64,000 nucleotides of DNA from Candidatus Kapaibacterium sp. (lineage in GTDB: Bacteria; Bacteroidota; Ignavibacteria; Kapaibacteriales; UBA7675): contig JANQRB010000170.1 in the NCBI GenBank assembly GCA_028284775.1, positions 1-64,000 on the forward strand, given 5' to 3'. How positions within the stretch are numbered: the stretch's first letter is position 1; each line of letters opens with the position of its first letter. Below, piece after piece: positions 44,751 through 54,857 of the stretch. Made by a program: the position numbers and the translations under genes. The notes beneath the pieces were generated by a model. That model searched no databases. It worked only from the letters and a program-made list of their open reading frames with translations, and was not told where the DNA came from.

Positions 44751-47700
44751 ATGCAAATTTCCGTTTTGCGCTTTTGCCTGGCAAATAATACGGGCCATGT
44801 ACCAATTACGTCACCCCAGCGCCGATATCAGCATTCTTTTTTAGCCTTTTTCATTTTGTGTCTCTGCGGTCTGTCATTCGGTTCGCAGGCTTTGCAGGGG
44901 CAGGAACTCCGCGATCACAAGGGCCGCGAATTTTTTGTGACCTTTTTGCCCAACTGGCACAATCAACCCACCGAGCTCGAAGATTCGCTCTATCTTTTTA
45001 TCTCGAGTGAAAAAGAGGCCCGCGTTCGCATCGAATTCTTCGATAAACAGGGCAATCCTTATTCGGAATCGTTTCAGCTCCGCCCCGGTGTCATGCAGAC
45101 ATTTTCGAGGGTGTATCGAAATTTCGAGCTAGACGGTGTGCGTTCTCCTAGCGGCAGCGTTGCCTCGGCGACACCTCAGAATCAGCGAGCCGCACCGCAA
45201 GTGTTTTATGTGACTTCAGATGAAGAAGTTACCGTCTACGGTCTGAACGAAGCCCGATGGACGAGTGATGCTTTTCTGGCTCTGCCGAAAGACGTTCTCG
45301 GAACTGAATATCTCGTGATGACCTACCCGACCGATAATCAGGCAGTTTGCCAGTTTGCGATTGTGGCAACCGAAGATGACACGAGGATTACGGTCGAGCC
45401 GAAAGCCCGGACAGCGACAACGGGCCGCACCGACCCCCTGGATGTCAGGCTTAATGCCCGGCAGGCCTACCTCGTGCAGGGCCTCCCAGGAACATCAACC
45501 GATTTAACCGGCACGCGGATCGTTTCCGACAAGCCAATCGCTTTATTCAGCGGCCACCAGCGTTCCAAGATTCCTCAGACCATTGATCTGGTATCGCGGG
45601 ATCATCTGGTTCAGCAGGTGCCTCCGATTCCTTCCTGGGGCGGTAGCGCTTTTATCACTCCCTATCCCCAGCCAATTGATGCCGACAATGAAAGCTTCGA
45701 CAGGTACAGGGTGCTTGCAGCCGAAGACAATACGCAGATATTTATTGACGGCATTCCGGCTCGAACGCTGAATGCCGGTGAATTCATGGAAGATTTCATC
45801 TTCGAATCGCAGTGGATTACTGCCACGGGACCAATTCTGGTGACGCAATTCAAGAAATCGGCGAACACGACAAACGGCGATTTTAAGAACGGCGACCCTT
45901 TTATGCTGATCAACTCGCCCACCGAACAGTATCTGGATGACTATTTTTGTACGAATGTAACGGCCTGGCTGAATGGACAGGAAGTGTACGCCGAAGACCA
46001 GTTTATCACGATCGTCGCCCCGACGCGCTTTCTCAGCACCGTGCGCCTCGATGGTCGGCCGATTGATAAAGATGCCTGGGAAGTCGTAAGTATTACGACC
46101 TACTCATTTACCCGCGCTCTGCGCGTAGCGACCGGCACGCACACGATTACCGCCGATACGACTGTCGGCGTTTACGTCTTCGGTTATGGGGACGCCGATT
46201 CCTACGGCTATATCGGCGGGATGAAATTTGATTCGATCTCGACATTCGATCCGCCGGACATCATACCGCCACTGGCATTCCTCGGTGCCTGCGGCGATCG
46301 GGTCTACCGGGGTGCTGTCTTTGACACGCTTGCCTTTGATAAAGGCGTTCAAACGGTAGAAGCGCCAGAAGACGACTGGGACAATGTCCGGGTCCGCATA
46401 GGCGAATTCCCGCGACCGGCCGACTCCGTCGAATTTTTTGCCGAGTTGGTTGATCCTTATCAGGATGGCTCTTTTTCGCTTTATTCACTTGACTCAACGG
46501 GTGCAGACCGGCGCGAAAGCTTTGTCGTGCCCGGATTTACCGTCAACATCGAGAACGCCGGCAGTGATATGCGTCGGGAGTCCGGCCATATTGGCGTCGG
46601 CGATGAATTTGAACGCTGTTTCCAATTCAACATTGAAAATTACGGCAGCTTTCCGCAGACCATTGACAGGCTGAGCTTTTCCAACTTTCCCGACGCCTTC
46701 AACATCAGTACGCAATTGCCGATCGATATTCCGCCGGGCGAAAGCCGACAGATCGAAATCTGCCTTTCGACCGAAATTCCCGGCTACTATCTCGATACGC
46801 TTGAAATAGCCAATGAATGTGTCGATCGTCAGGTATTGGCCTTCGAGTTGCGCGCCGAAGGGCCGCCGATCATTGAAGGCGAACCGCAGTGTTTTGAGCT
46901 CAACGGCGCGATTACCGACTCGCTTGCGGTGGACTCACGCATTGTTACGGCCCGGGCTGTTCCGGGATCCGAACAAAACGTCACACTGAGCGTCGATCCT
47001 TTCAACGCGCCCGCCAAGGCTGTGACTTTTTCCGCACAACTTCTTGATCGTTTTCAGGATGGCCAGTTTTCTGTGGAAGCCGAAGATTCGCTCGGGCTGC
47101 GGACTGCGACGGATGTCGAAATTCCCGGATTCACGGTCTATAGCGATCTACCGGTGCCGCAGATTAAAGTAATCGATGAGATCGGACGCGCCGGACGCCA
47201 GACCTGCTACCCGATTACGCTGATGAACTACGGCAAACACCCGCAAACAGTTAATCGCCTGAGCTTTCAGAATAACTCCGCCAGTCTTCAGATTGTGCCT
47301 GCGGAAGTTACGATTCCTCCCGGTGAACGGGTCGAAATTCAAATCTGTCTGACGCCCAGCGCCCAGGGACAGCTCAACGATACGCTCAGCATCGGCAACG
47401 ACTGCATCGAACGAAAAATTGCGGCGGTCTCGATTCTGGCCGCGCTCGACGAAAAAGATCCCGAGATTACCCGGTCCAGCGACGAATGCAATACCCGGGA
47501 TCGAATGGTTATCAGCGACTTGCTCGAAACCGATTGGGGCATCGAAACGATTGAAATCACCAACTCCATTAATATTCGCGATCTGGAGATCGATGAATCC
47601 GAAGCGCCGCAACAGGTGGTAATCACCGCATTTGTCGACGATCCCTCCGCCGATGCTATTTACGGTGTGGCGGCAACCGATTCAGCCGGCAATACGATCG

Positions 47701-48365
47701 ATACGACCGTGGTCATTCAGGGTTTTTCGATCGACTTCGTCGGAACGATCGACGGCAGCTACGACTTTGGCGATCAAGTCGTAGGTTTCGTGGTCTGCGA
47801 CAGCATAGAGATCAGCAATTCCAGCAGCTTCCCTTTTATGCTGGAAGAAGCCGAACTGCAAACGAATACACGCTTTTCACTGCCTTTGTCGCAATTCCCC
47901 ATTGAGGTGCCGCCGGGAGGTCCCGGCTGGCTCCTGGTCTGCTTCGAGCCGAATCAGGTCCGCGATTTCAATGATCTCATCGAATTCAAAAAATATTGTG
48001 TCGAGAAACAATTGAATCTGCTCGGCGCCGGCGGGGACTTTACCCTGTCTGCCAACAGCAACTGCGACGTACAGCTTTCCGTGCGACTGCAGCAAGTACC
48101 CGAAGGTTTGTTTATCGAGCAGAACTTCCCCAACCCGGCCTCGGAAAGTACCTCGCTCATCTTCGGTATTCCGCGTGACGCGCACGTGCTTGCCAGACTG
48201 TACAATTTCATGGGCAACGAAGTTGGTATCATTACTGATACGTATCTGAAAGGCGGCATCTATCACGCTCTTATCGAACTGTCAACTTTTGAGTCTGGAC
48301 TGTATTACTACGAGCTTATCGTCGATGGTGAACGACTGACAATGCCCGTCAACGTTGTCAAATAG
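44751..48365 (+). CDS. Giant T9SS-type surface protein with IgGFc-binding-like domain
   Basis: 1204 residues with a long N-terminal signal region (FLAFFILCLCGLSFGSQA) and GGGAAG upstream. Residues about 60-470 match the IgGFc-binding N-terminal domain found in bacterial gliding or adhesion proteins: GREFFVTFLPNWHN, VTVYGLNE, GTEYLVMTYPT, DKPIALFSGHQ. Three or more ASH-like repeats follow, each with PQTI/V-x-R-LSF, I-PPGE and CLSTE/CLTPS motifs. The C-terminus (EQNFPNPASESTSLIF…GLYYYELIVDGE) is a type IX sorting domain. The likely role is extracellular adhesion. The name refers to the family only and does not imply antibody binding. Confidence 0.9.
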   Translation: MQISVLRFCLANNTGHVPITSPQRRYQHSFLAFFILCLCGLSFGSQALQGQELRDHKGREFFVTFLPNWHNQPTELEDSLYLFISSEKEARVRIEFFDKQGNPYSESFQLRPGVMQTFSRVYRNFELDGVRSPSGSVASATPQNQRAAPQVFYVTSDEEVTVYGLNEARWTSDAFLALPKDVLGTEYLVMTYPTDNQAVCQFAIVATEDDTRITVEPKARTATTGRTDPLDVRLNARQAYLVQGLPGTSTDLTGTRIVSDKPIALFSGHQRSKIPQTIDLVSRDHLVQQVPPIPSWGGSAFITPYPQPIDADNESFDRYRVLAAEDNTQIFIDGIPARTLNAGEFMEDFIFESQWITATGPILVTQFKKSANTTNGDFKNGDPFMLINSPTEQYLDDYFCTNVTAWLNGQEVYAEDQFITIVAPTRFLSTVRLDGRPIDKDAWEVVSITTYSFTRALRVATGTHTITADTTVGVYVFGYGDADSYGYIGGMKFDSISTFDPPDIIPPLAFLGACGDRVYRGAVFDTLAFDKGVQTVEAPEDDWDNVRVRIGEFPRPADSVEFFAELVDPYQDGSFSLYSLDSTGADRRESFVVPGFTVNIENAGSDMRRESGHIGVGDEFERCFQFNIENYGSFPQTIDRLSFSNFPDAFNISTQLPIDIPPGESRQIEICLSTEIPGYYLDTLEIANECVDRQVLAFELRAEGPPIIEGEPQCFELNGAITDSLAVDSRIVTARAVPGSEQNVTLSVDPFNAPAKAVTFSAQLLDRFQDGQFSVEAEDSLGLRTATDVEIPGFTVYSDLPVPQIKVIDEIGRAGRQTCYPITLMNYGKHPQTVNRLSFQNNSASLQIVPAEVTIPPGERVEIQICLTPSAQGQLNDTLSIGNDCIERKIAAVSILAALDEKDPEITRSSDECNTRDRMVISDLLETDWGIETIEITNSINIRDLEIDESEAPQQVVITAFVDDPSADAIYGVAATDSAGNTIDTTVVIQGFSIDFVGTIDGSYDFGDQVVGFVVCDSIEISNSSSFPFMLEEAELQTNTRFSLPLSQFPIEVPPGGPGWLLVCFEPNQVRDFNDLIEFKKYCVEKQLNLLGAGGDFTLSANSNCDVQLSVRLQQVPEGLFIEQNFPNPASESTSLIFGIPRDAHVLARLYNFMGNEVGIITDTYLKGGIYHALIELSTFESGLYYYELIVDGERLTMPVNVVK

Positions 48366-48395
48366 ACAGCGTACCGAAGTCACTGAAATCAATAT

Positions 48396-48428
48396 CGAAT
48401 GCCGTTTCCAGACGGCATTCGTCGTTTT
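48396..48428 (+). terminator. Rho-independent terminator
   Basis: CGAATGCCGT (48396-48405) pairs perfectly with ACGGCATTCG (48412-48421), followed by TCGTTTT. It terminates the giant surface-protein transcript; the U-tract is short. Confidence 0.75.
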
Positions 48429-48705
48429 CGGCACATTCGTTTTCAATTGACACGGTAATTTAGTATCATCTCGTCGGCCCTGAAGACAGCACTGCCAACC
48501 GAACGCCCTGATACGGCGTCATCATTCGGAGGCCGCCACGGAGCTCAGTCGCAACTCCAGCCCTTCTGCCTGCACTGGTTTCGTCATAAGAATGCATTGC
48601 AACATTTGTAGCGCCTGTTAACGCTGTCTCTGCAAGAATCCTACGTTCTGCGGCTCATTTGACGACGGCAGCAGCAGGCAAGGCTTCTCATCCGGGAAGA
48701 TTGTC

Positions 48706-49485
48706 ATGACTGTCAAATCCGATTATTCACTCATCAATCAGCAGCAACAGGAGCAGATGCTGAAACTCGTCACACAGAGTTTTTACAAAGAACTGTTATC
48801 GTATGGCATCCGGAACGGCGGCATTGTACGCGCTTCGACTCACCTGCTCGACTATATGACGAGCAATGGACGTCAGGAGCGTCCGAAGCAGAGTTTTTAT
48901 GACGGGCTTTTTTCGATCGACGATATCGAAGTAGTGTCCTCCTCACACAATTGCCTGCGAATTGACGATGTGTCGATTGAAACTCTCGGCCAAGAGGATA
49001 TTCCCCAGATACGACAGTGGCTGACGGTCCCTGAAATCAGGCAGGCCCTGATTACGCCGCTGCCTCGCGATGACAACGATCTGGTCGACTACTTTCTGGC
49101 AAGCGAGGAGCGCCGCTACTTTGCAATACTTCATCGCGGGCGGCGTTTCGTCGGCATCATCGGCGCGGAGAATATCGATCAACACTCACGTAAGCTGGAA
49201 ATGAAAAAATTTATCGGACGGCGAGGTCTCAGAGGCAAAGGCATCGGGAAACGCGCAACGCTGCTGTTCCTGTACTTTGCCTTTCAGCTTATGGAGTTTA
49301 ACAAATGTTACATTCACTCTGTTAACACCAATATTCGCAATATCAACCTCAACAGTAAGTTCGGCTTTGAACTTGAAGGCATTTCCTTCCAGGACATTCT
49401 GATCGACGGCTCGTATCGGGACGTCGTTAAGATGGGATTGCTGCGTGAACAGTGGCAGAGTATTTTTGCGACATTAAACGATTGA
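48706..49485 (+). CDS. GNAT acetyltransferase with extra N-terminal region
   Basis: 259 residues. The C-terminal ~165 form a RimJ/RimL- or PseH-like GNAT domain: IETLGQEDIPQIRQWL at its start, the acetyl-CoA loop GRRGLRGKGIGKRATLLFLY and NIRNINLNSKFGFELEG near the end. The first ~90 residues (helical, with QQQQEQMLKLVTQSFYKELL) are additional. Similar two-part proteins occur near surface-polysaccharide genes, where they acetylate sugar amines, but no such cluster is adjacent. GGGAAG 6-11 bases upstream supports the start. Convergent with the cupin gene. Confidence 0.82.
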   Translation: MTVKSDYSLINQQQQEQMLKLVTQSFYKELLSYGIRNGGIVRASTHLLDYMTSNGRQERPKQSFYDGLFSIDDIEVVSSSHNCLRIDDVSIETLGQEDIPQIRQWLTVPEIRQALITPLPRDDNDLVDYFLASEERRYFAILHRGRRFVGIIGAENIDQHSRKLEMKKFIGRRGLRGKGIGKRATLLFLYFAFQLMEFNKCYIHSVNTNIRNINLNSKFGFELEGISFQDILIDGSYRDVVKMGLLREQWQSIFATLND

Positions 49486-49538
49486 CAAGTACAAGGCCTT
49501 GCGGCCAATTCCTCACACTGCAATGACGACAGCTTTCG

Positions 49539-50057
49539 CTAAGCAGATGCAGTGAAGCGCAGAATAAAGTCTCTATGCTGCGGAAAATCTCGCAACATGT
49601 TTTCGCGCCCGGCCATCTCGAAATCCCGAAAGTCAAATCCCGGCACTACCGAGCATATCAGCAGGCTGTAGTCATCTTTCTTTCCTTCAAGCGAGGCGGC
49701 CATCCAAGCGCCGGCGGGAACAAGAGCCTGCAGGGCGGCCCCCTGATTCAGATGCGGCCCCAGGATAACAGTCTGTAATCGCCCATCGGGATGCAGTATC
49801 GACAGATGCAGTGGCGTACCGCTGCTGTAGAACCACAGTTCGTCAGAATGCAGACGATGCAGCAGGGAGACCTGGCTTTGTTCCAGCAGATAGAATATCG
49901 AGGTAGCTGCACTGCGCCTGCCCGCATATATTGGCGGTAAACAGTCGCCGGCAATCTCCAACTCGGATCGATAAAACTCCGCAAAGTAGCCGCCCTCGGG
50001 ATGAGCCTGCATTTCCAGATGCCGAATTACTTCTTTACTTGTCATGTGACTTCTCAT
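49539..50057 (-). CDS. DUF985-family cupin
   Basis: 172 residues. HLEMQAHPEGGYFAEFYRS is the family signature; the cupin motifs are TSIFYLLEQSQVSLLHRLHSDELWFY (metal-binding His/Glu) and the later VPAGAWMAASLEG. DUF985 proteins are small cytoplasmic cupins, some structurally characterised, usually annotated as possible sugar-binding or epimerase-like. Start at 50057 overlaps the ROK gene's stop as ATGA (an ATG at 50045 is also possible). It is the last gene of a three-gene operon. Confidence 0.9.
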   Translation of the reverse strand: MRSHMTSKEVIRHLEMQAHPEGGYFAEFYRSELEIAGDCLPPIYAGRRSAATSIFYLLEQSQVSLLHRLHSDELWFYSSGTPLHLSILHPDGRLQTVILGPHLNQGAALQALVPAGAWMAASLEGKKDDYSLLICSVVPGFDFRDFEMAGRENMLRDFPQHRDFILRFTASA

Positions 50058-50908
50058 TGTTTAATAGTCGGTAGAGCCAATGCTATGGCTCCCATCAAAG
50101 CGGTTTCGTAGCCTAGCTCACTGAATCGCAATTCCGGAACCGGCAGCAGTTTCAGGTTACGCTCCATAACGCGGCGAGCTGCCTGTAACAAGGTGGCGCC
50201 ACCGCCCAAAGCCACGCCGCCGCCCAGAACGATAAGATCCGGTGCATACAGGACTGCGGCATTGCGCAGACCGATGCCGAGCAGGGAGCCGATATGTTTC
50301 CACTCATCTTCGTCTAATGTCGCCGCCGCTTTATTGAATCGCCGCCGTATTGCCGTCCCGGACACAAATGCTTCCAGGCAATTGAACGCGCCGCAGGCGC
50401 ACAGCACTGTTTCTTCCGGTCGGGTGATCTGTTGATGACCGATCTCAGGGTGTACGCCGCCCGCGCCGCGATAGATCTCTCCGTCCACCAGCAGCCCCCC
50501 GCCCACGCCGGTGCTGAGAGTCACGTAAAGCAGACGCTCGGCCTTGCGGCCGCCAAAAAGCCCTTCGGCCAGGGCCGCGGCATCAGTGTCCACTTCGACT
50601 CGAAAAGGAACATTGTAGCGCTCCTGCAGTGCGGCGCCCAGTGCCATATTGTGCCAGCCCGGCTGATGCAGGGGCGAAATCAGGCCGCTCCGCCGATCAA
50701 GAGGACCGCCACAGGCAGCGCCTATCGCTGCAATCGGCCCTGCGGCGGCGAGATCATCGACAAGATCAAAGAGGGAGCGCAGTCCTTCCGCGCCGTCGGC
50801 GGGGCTGGCAATTTTGCGCCGCCGGACGAGCCGGCCACGCGAATCGGCGGCAGCAGCCAAAATTTTCGTGCCGCCGATGTCAAGACCGATATAAACACCG
50901 TTTTCCAT
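50054..50908 (-). CDS. ROK-family sugar kinase
   Basis: 284 residues from the ATG at 50908. The ATP-binding motif is GLDIGGTKILAAAADSRG, the catalytic Asp lies in EVDTDAAALAEG, and the ROK zinc site is EIGHQQI with CACGAFNCLEAF. That is the CXCGXXGCXE motif with Asn in the sixth position. Closest known group: bacterial glucokinase/N-acetylglucosamine kinase. It phosphorylates a hexose in the cytoplasm. It begins 11 bp after the TPR-transglutaminase gene's stop and overlaps the cupin gene, so it is probably co-transcribed with both. Confidence 0.9.
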   Translation of the reverse strand: MENGVYIGLDIGGTKILAAAADSRGRLVRRRKIASPADGAEGLRSLFDLVDDLAAAGPIAAIGAACGGPLDRRSGLISPLHQPGWHNMALGAALQERYNVPFRVEVDTDAAALAEGLFGGRKAERLLYVTLSTGVGGGLLVDGEIYRGAGGVHPEIGHQQITRPEETVLCACGAFNCLEAFVSGTAIRRRFNKAAATLDEDEWKHIGSLLGIGLRNAAVLYAPDLIVLGGGVALGGGATLLQAARRVMERNLKLLPVPELRFSELGYETALMGAIALALPTIKQ

Positions 50909-50919
50909 GGCGCTCAACG

Positions 50920-53900
50920 TCAGGGCCGCACGCCACCGCTGCGTTTAAGTAAAAAGAGACGGCGATCTTCCTTGATGACGCTGTTGTAAAACTGCTTGAA
51001 GGCAGGATATTCCTTCTTGCTGACCACTGACTGTTTGTTAATGAAAGTCCGCGTACCGCGCAGGACGCCATTGCTGAAGGAATAGTCAATGCGGTAGTCA
51101 GCTACCGACGATGAAAGCTGTACGCCCGGTAAGACTTCGAGCGGCTCGTAGCCGGCGGGAAGATTTATCTCGAGAATCTCGACCAGCGTATCGGCATAGG
51201 GCCAGTAGTTATAATCGAACTCCCGGGACTCGTACACAAGCGCTTCATCGTTTCGAAGCGCATCCGACCAGGGTAATTTCAGAATTTTGTAACTGCCGGA
51301 TTCCATCACGTAATCCGCGACATCATATTCATAGACATAGTTAACATCTGCGTCGATGACGTTGAGGTCTTCCATTTCCAGACGGGTTAAGCGCGCATTG
51401 GGGTATACGCCGGCAATCGAAGCTAAAATATCCCGTTCCCGCTCTTTTTGGCCCTTGTGACGAAAGTCAAAGCGTGTATATGCGCCGAGATTGCCGACAC
51501 GTTTGGTATGTGTTTGGACACGGATTCCGTTGTCGCTCCGAACACTGACAACGGCGGAGCGGGAAACATTGCGCGGCAGGAACTTGTCGCGCTCCATATA
51601 AAAGGGCTCCTTCTCGCCATCTTTGATTAACATGCAGAAGGCTTCCATGTTAAACTCAGGCATTGCGCCTATGGGAAAATTGTTCGCTGTCAGGTCGAGA
51701 TAACGCAGACCCAGCTCACTTTCTACCGCCGTAATACAATGGTTCCAGGCTATCGAGGGCAGTACGGATTTATTCGCGCCTTCATTGCGCGTGTTAACCA
51801 AAACATAATGGGCATTTACGCCTAATTCGTCCAGCATCGCGATGGCGAGGGTCGATACGTCTTTGCAATCACCAATACCGGTTTCGAGAACATCAGCGGC
51901 TTTCTGGGGTGTCAGGCCGGATTGCCGAAACGAAACGGAGCTATAGCGAATGTTTTCGGTGATAAAGGAATATACCAGCTCGATCTTCTCCTCCGTGCTC
52001 AGATCACTTTGTTTGAGCGGCTTGCCGAGGGCGCCTGAACGAGCTGCGATAAGCTCCTGAATCTGTGTACGAATCTCGTAAGTCGAGCGTGTCTTCGCAA
52101 GCGCCAGGTCCTTGTACCACTCCACGAAAAAGCCCCAGTCAGGAATCGTGCTGATGTGCAGATATTTACCAATATCCGTCAGCTTCGGCATCCCGTATTC
52201 ATAAACGAGACCCGGCTCATTCTGCAGACGCCAGCGATACACAGTGCCGTCCGCCGATTGCCGCCGGCTGGGCTCCAGATCGAAATTCTGCGTCTTGTGA
52301 AAAAATTCAAATCCTTCCGGTACAAGTAAAGCATAACGTCCTTCTTTTACAGGATAGGCGCCGTTAAAATTGTGACTATCCCAGAAATGCTCTGAAAGCT
52401 TGCCTTCGTAGAAGTTTTTGACACGCCACCGCAGATAGACATGATCACCGGGCTCAAGAGACTTAAAGACAACATAGCTTCCGCTGATATCGCCGCGGAT
52501 TTCACTGCCGTCCTGTTTAATGACAACGGCCTTTTCTATGTTTAAAGCCTCTGCATGCCGGTAGTATGGCACATAATATTCCTTCAAAGCATCAACACCT
52601 TCCTGGTCGAAAACCTTTACAAGCAGGTCCGTCATGTATTCGGTGCAGCCCTTGGCGTAGACAACCCGTTTGATATCTTCCAGCACTATTAGTGCGTTAT
52701 CGTTCGGATAGTCTTCGGTGGCAGGCGTCCGTGCAATCAGGCTATCGATTGCAAGCTCTTCGAAATTGCTGAAGATGACCGGCTTCTGCCGTAGCTCGCG
52801 CAGCTTTTCGCGGGCCGAATAATTAGTAGGTCGTAAGACGATCGAACGCTGAAATGCCGCCTCGGCTTCCTTATCACGAGCCGTGGCGCGATAATAGTCG
52901 CCGAGTTTCTCCCAGAAAGCAGTAGAGTTTGGACAAACAGCGATGGCGCGAAGCATCGCTTCAATCGATTCATCGTTTCGTTCCTGGTCGGCATAAACCC
53001 TTGCCATTCGCTCAAAATAGCCGGTCGTCGTCGGCGAATACTCAATCAACTGCCGATAAAGACCTTCCCATTCATCAATTTCACCCTTGCGCCGATATAG
53101 TTGGGCAAGTTCCATCAAAACGACTTCGCTGAAGTGAGTTTCCAGATATTTGCGGTACAAGGCAATCGCTTCATCATAGCCGCCGCTGCTGCGAATCGAG
53201 AGTGTCGCCATCGCGCTCATCCAGTTCACATCGGCGGGGAAGAGATCATAGGCTCGCCGTACGATATCGCGCGCCTTGTCATTCTGCCCCTTGCGCGTGT
53301 ACAGGCGATGGTAGTTGCGCAACAGCAATTGCGATTCCGGCAGCTGCTCTGCGAGTTCGGCGATCAAAAGCTCTGCTTTGTCAAAATCTTCGTTGCTGAA
53401 TTGCTGGTCGATTTCATAGTCGATGATCGATGGTATCCGCGGGTCCAGCGCGTACATTTCCTCCAGCATAGTCTGTGCGCGATCAAATTTTTCACTCTCG
53501 CCATAGGCCTCGATCAACTTCAGCCTCAGCGCCGCGCATCCGGGCAGGCGCTTGAGGCCCCGACCTAAGACGAGCTCCGCCTCGATACTCTTTTCGCTGC
53601 GCAGATAAGCATCCGCGAGCAACAGATAGTTTTCAATATGCCCCGGATGCCGGTCGACGCGGCTTTCGAAATATTCGATCGCAAAGTCTCCGATACTCTT
53701 GACTGGCGAAGCCGGACGGATAACATAATCCTGAGGAGCAGTGGAGTAACGAAGTCCGTCGAGCGCCTCGCCCTTTTCATCCGTCAGTCGCAAGAGGAAA
53801 TTGCAGCGCTCCAGTTCCGAATAGCCGACTTTCAGCAGAATTCGATTCCAGCCCTCCTGCAAATCGCATTCGACAATGTAAGTATCCAGATCGTTATTCG

Positions 53901-54717
53901 TTTCTTCGCGATCGTTGATGAGTTCTTCGTCATTAAGCCATGCCTTATTACTGCCCGACGTACCGAGACGGAAATGGATACGCCGCTTGACAGGCGAGAA
54001 GACAAAGGTGTTGGCATAGAAGACGGCATCGGTGTAGGCAAAATACAGCTCCATATCGATCCAACGATCACGGCGAACATCCTGCAGCTCGAACCATGTT
54101 GCCGGTACGCCGTTCTTGCCGTTGTATCGCGCTGCGGGCTGATAGTCGTTTTCCGGCGGGAATACTTTGTCGTGTCCTGAAGCTGATATGTTGTCAAAAG
54201 GGCCGACGACGGTCCACGTCGTCACGGCGTTCAACTGATCGAAACAGGCACGCGAATCGGCAAAGCGCCTGCGTCCTTCATAGTAGTAGCCGAGCATTTC
54301 GCAGGCCATCGCTCGCAGGATGCCACGCGGATCACCCTGCTCGCGAATCTCCTGGTAAAATTGCTCTAGTCCGGCGGAGGAATCGCGGCCGGCCTGCAAG
54401 AGGGCAGGCGAAGTCCAGAGTGCCAGGACATAAGGATCCGGACTAGACGCGGTAGCAAAAATCCTTCGGCACATTTCCCAGGCCCGGTCGTGTCGTTCTT
54501 GCAGAGAATATAGATAAAACAGTCCCAGATAGGGGCGAATGTTGTCCGGATCGGCCTGCATGGCAGCCTTAAACTCGGCTTCGACCGCCGTATGATCATT
54601 GCTGTCCCACAGATGCCAAGCATTGTCCACCAGCTCGTCGGATGACTGCGCAACTGCGTAGACGTTCGGACATGCTATCAAGACAGTGGCGAAAAGGGAG
54701 AGAACCGAATAGCGCAT
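50920..54717 (-). CDS. Secreted TPR protein with DUF3857 and transglutaminase-like domain
   Basis: 1265 residues from the ATG at 54717 with AAGGA upstream. A signal peptide (LSLFATVLIACPNVYAVAQ) is followed by about 600 residues of TPR-like helices (WMSAMATLSIRSSGGYDEAI…), split by a beta-rich domain (WTVVGPFDNI…, about 170-310). DUF3857 follows, then a transglutaminase-like fold with Cys in GIGDCKDVSTLA (~950), His in AWNHCITAVE (~994) and Asp in RYLDLTANN (~1008), an intact triad. A C-terminal beta domain completes it. The function is unknown; family members are periplasmic. It is the first gene of an operon with a ROK kinase and cupin. Confidence 0.88.
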   Translation of the reverse strand: MRYSVLSLFATVLIACPNVYAVAQSSDELVDNAWHLWDSNDHTAVEAEFKAAMQADPDNIRPYLGLFYLYSLQERHDRAWEMCRRIFATASSPDPYVLALWTSPALLQAGRDSSAGLEQFYQEIREQGDPRGILRAMACEMLGYYYEGRRRFADSRACFDQLNAVTTWTVVGPFDNISASGHDKVFPPENDYQPAARYNGKNGVPATWFELQDVRRDRWIDMELYFAYTDAVFYANTFVFSPVKRRIHFRLGTSGSNKAWLNDEELINDREETNNDLDTYIVECDLQEGWNRILLKVGYSELERCNFLLRLTDEKGEALDGLRYSTAPQDYVIRPASPVKSIGDFAIEYFESRVDRHPGHIENYLLLADAYLRSEKSIEAELVLGRGLKRLPGCAALRLKLIEAYGESEKFDRAQTMLEEMYALDPRIPSIIDYEIDQQFSNEDFDKAELLIAELAEQLPESQLLLRNYHRLYTRKGQNDKARDIVRRAYDLFPADVNWMSAMATLSIRSSGGYDEAIALYRKYLETHFSEVVLMELAQLYRRKGEIDEWEGLYRQLIEYSPTTTGYFERMARVYADQERNDESIEAMLRAIAVCPNSTAFWEKLGDYYRATARDKEAEAAFQRSIVLRPTNYSAREKLRELRQKPVIFSNFEELAIDSLIARTPATEDYPNDNALIVLEDIKRVVYAKGCTEYMTDLLVKVFDQEGVDALKEYYVPYYRHAEALNIEKAVVIKQDGSEIRGDISGSYVVFKSLEPGDHVYLRWRVKNFYEGKLSEHFWDSHNFNGAYPVKEGRYALLVPEGFEFFHKTQNFDLEPSRRQSADGTVYRWRLQNEPGLVYEYGMPKLTDIGKYLHISTIPDWGFFVEWYKDLALAKTRSTYEIRTQIQELIAARSGALGKPLKQSDLSTEEKIELVYSFITENIRYSSVSFRQSGLTPQKAADVLETGIGDCKDVSTLAIAMLDELGVNAHYVLVNTRNEGANKSVLPSIAWNHCITAVESELGLRYLDLTANNFPIGAMPEFNMEAFCMLIKDGEKEPFYMERDKFLPRNVSRSAVVSVRSDNGIRVQTHTKRVGNLGAYTRFDFRHKGQKERERDILASIAGVYPNARLTRLEMEDLNVIDADVNYVYEYDVADYVMESGSYKILKLPWSDALRNDEALVYESREFDYNYWPYADTLVEILEINLPAGYEPLEVLPGVQLSSSVADYRIDYSFSNGVLRGTRTFINKQSVVSKKEYPAFKQFYNSVIKEDRRLFLLKRSGGVRP

Positions 54718-54857
54718 AGTTATGAATCCTTGCGACATCTATTTTTGCCGAACATTGCCCCGGGCGAGCGGGCAGAAAGACCAAGATGCCGGCGACAATT
54801 TGACCATCTCGTCTTGAGCTTAGAAATCCGGCGTTTGCCGGACCGGAGCTAGCGATG

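Noticed and set aside
44524..44805. Minus-strand frame overlapping the start of the surface-protein gene
   Set aside because: It overlaps a well-supported gene start and has no ribosome-binding site or domain.
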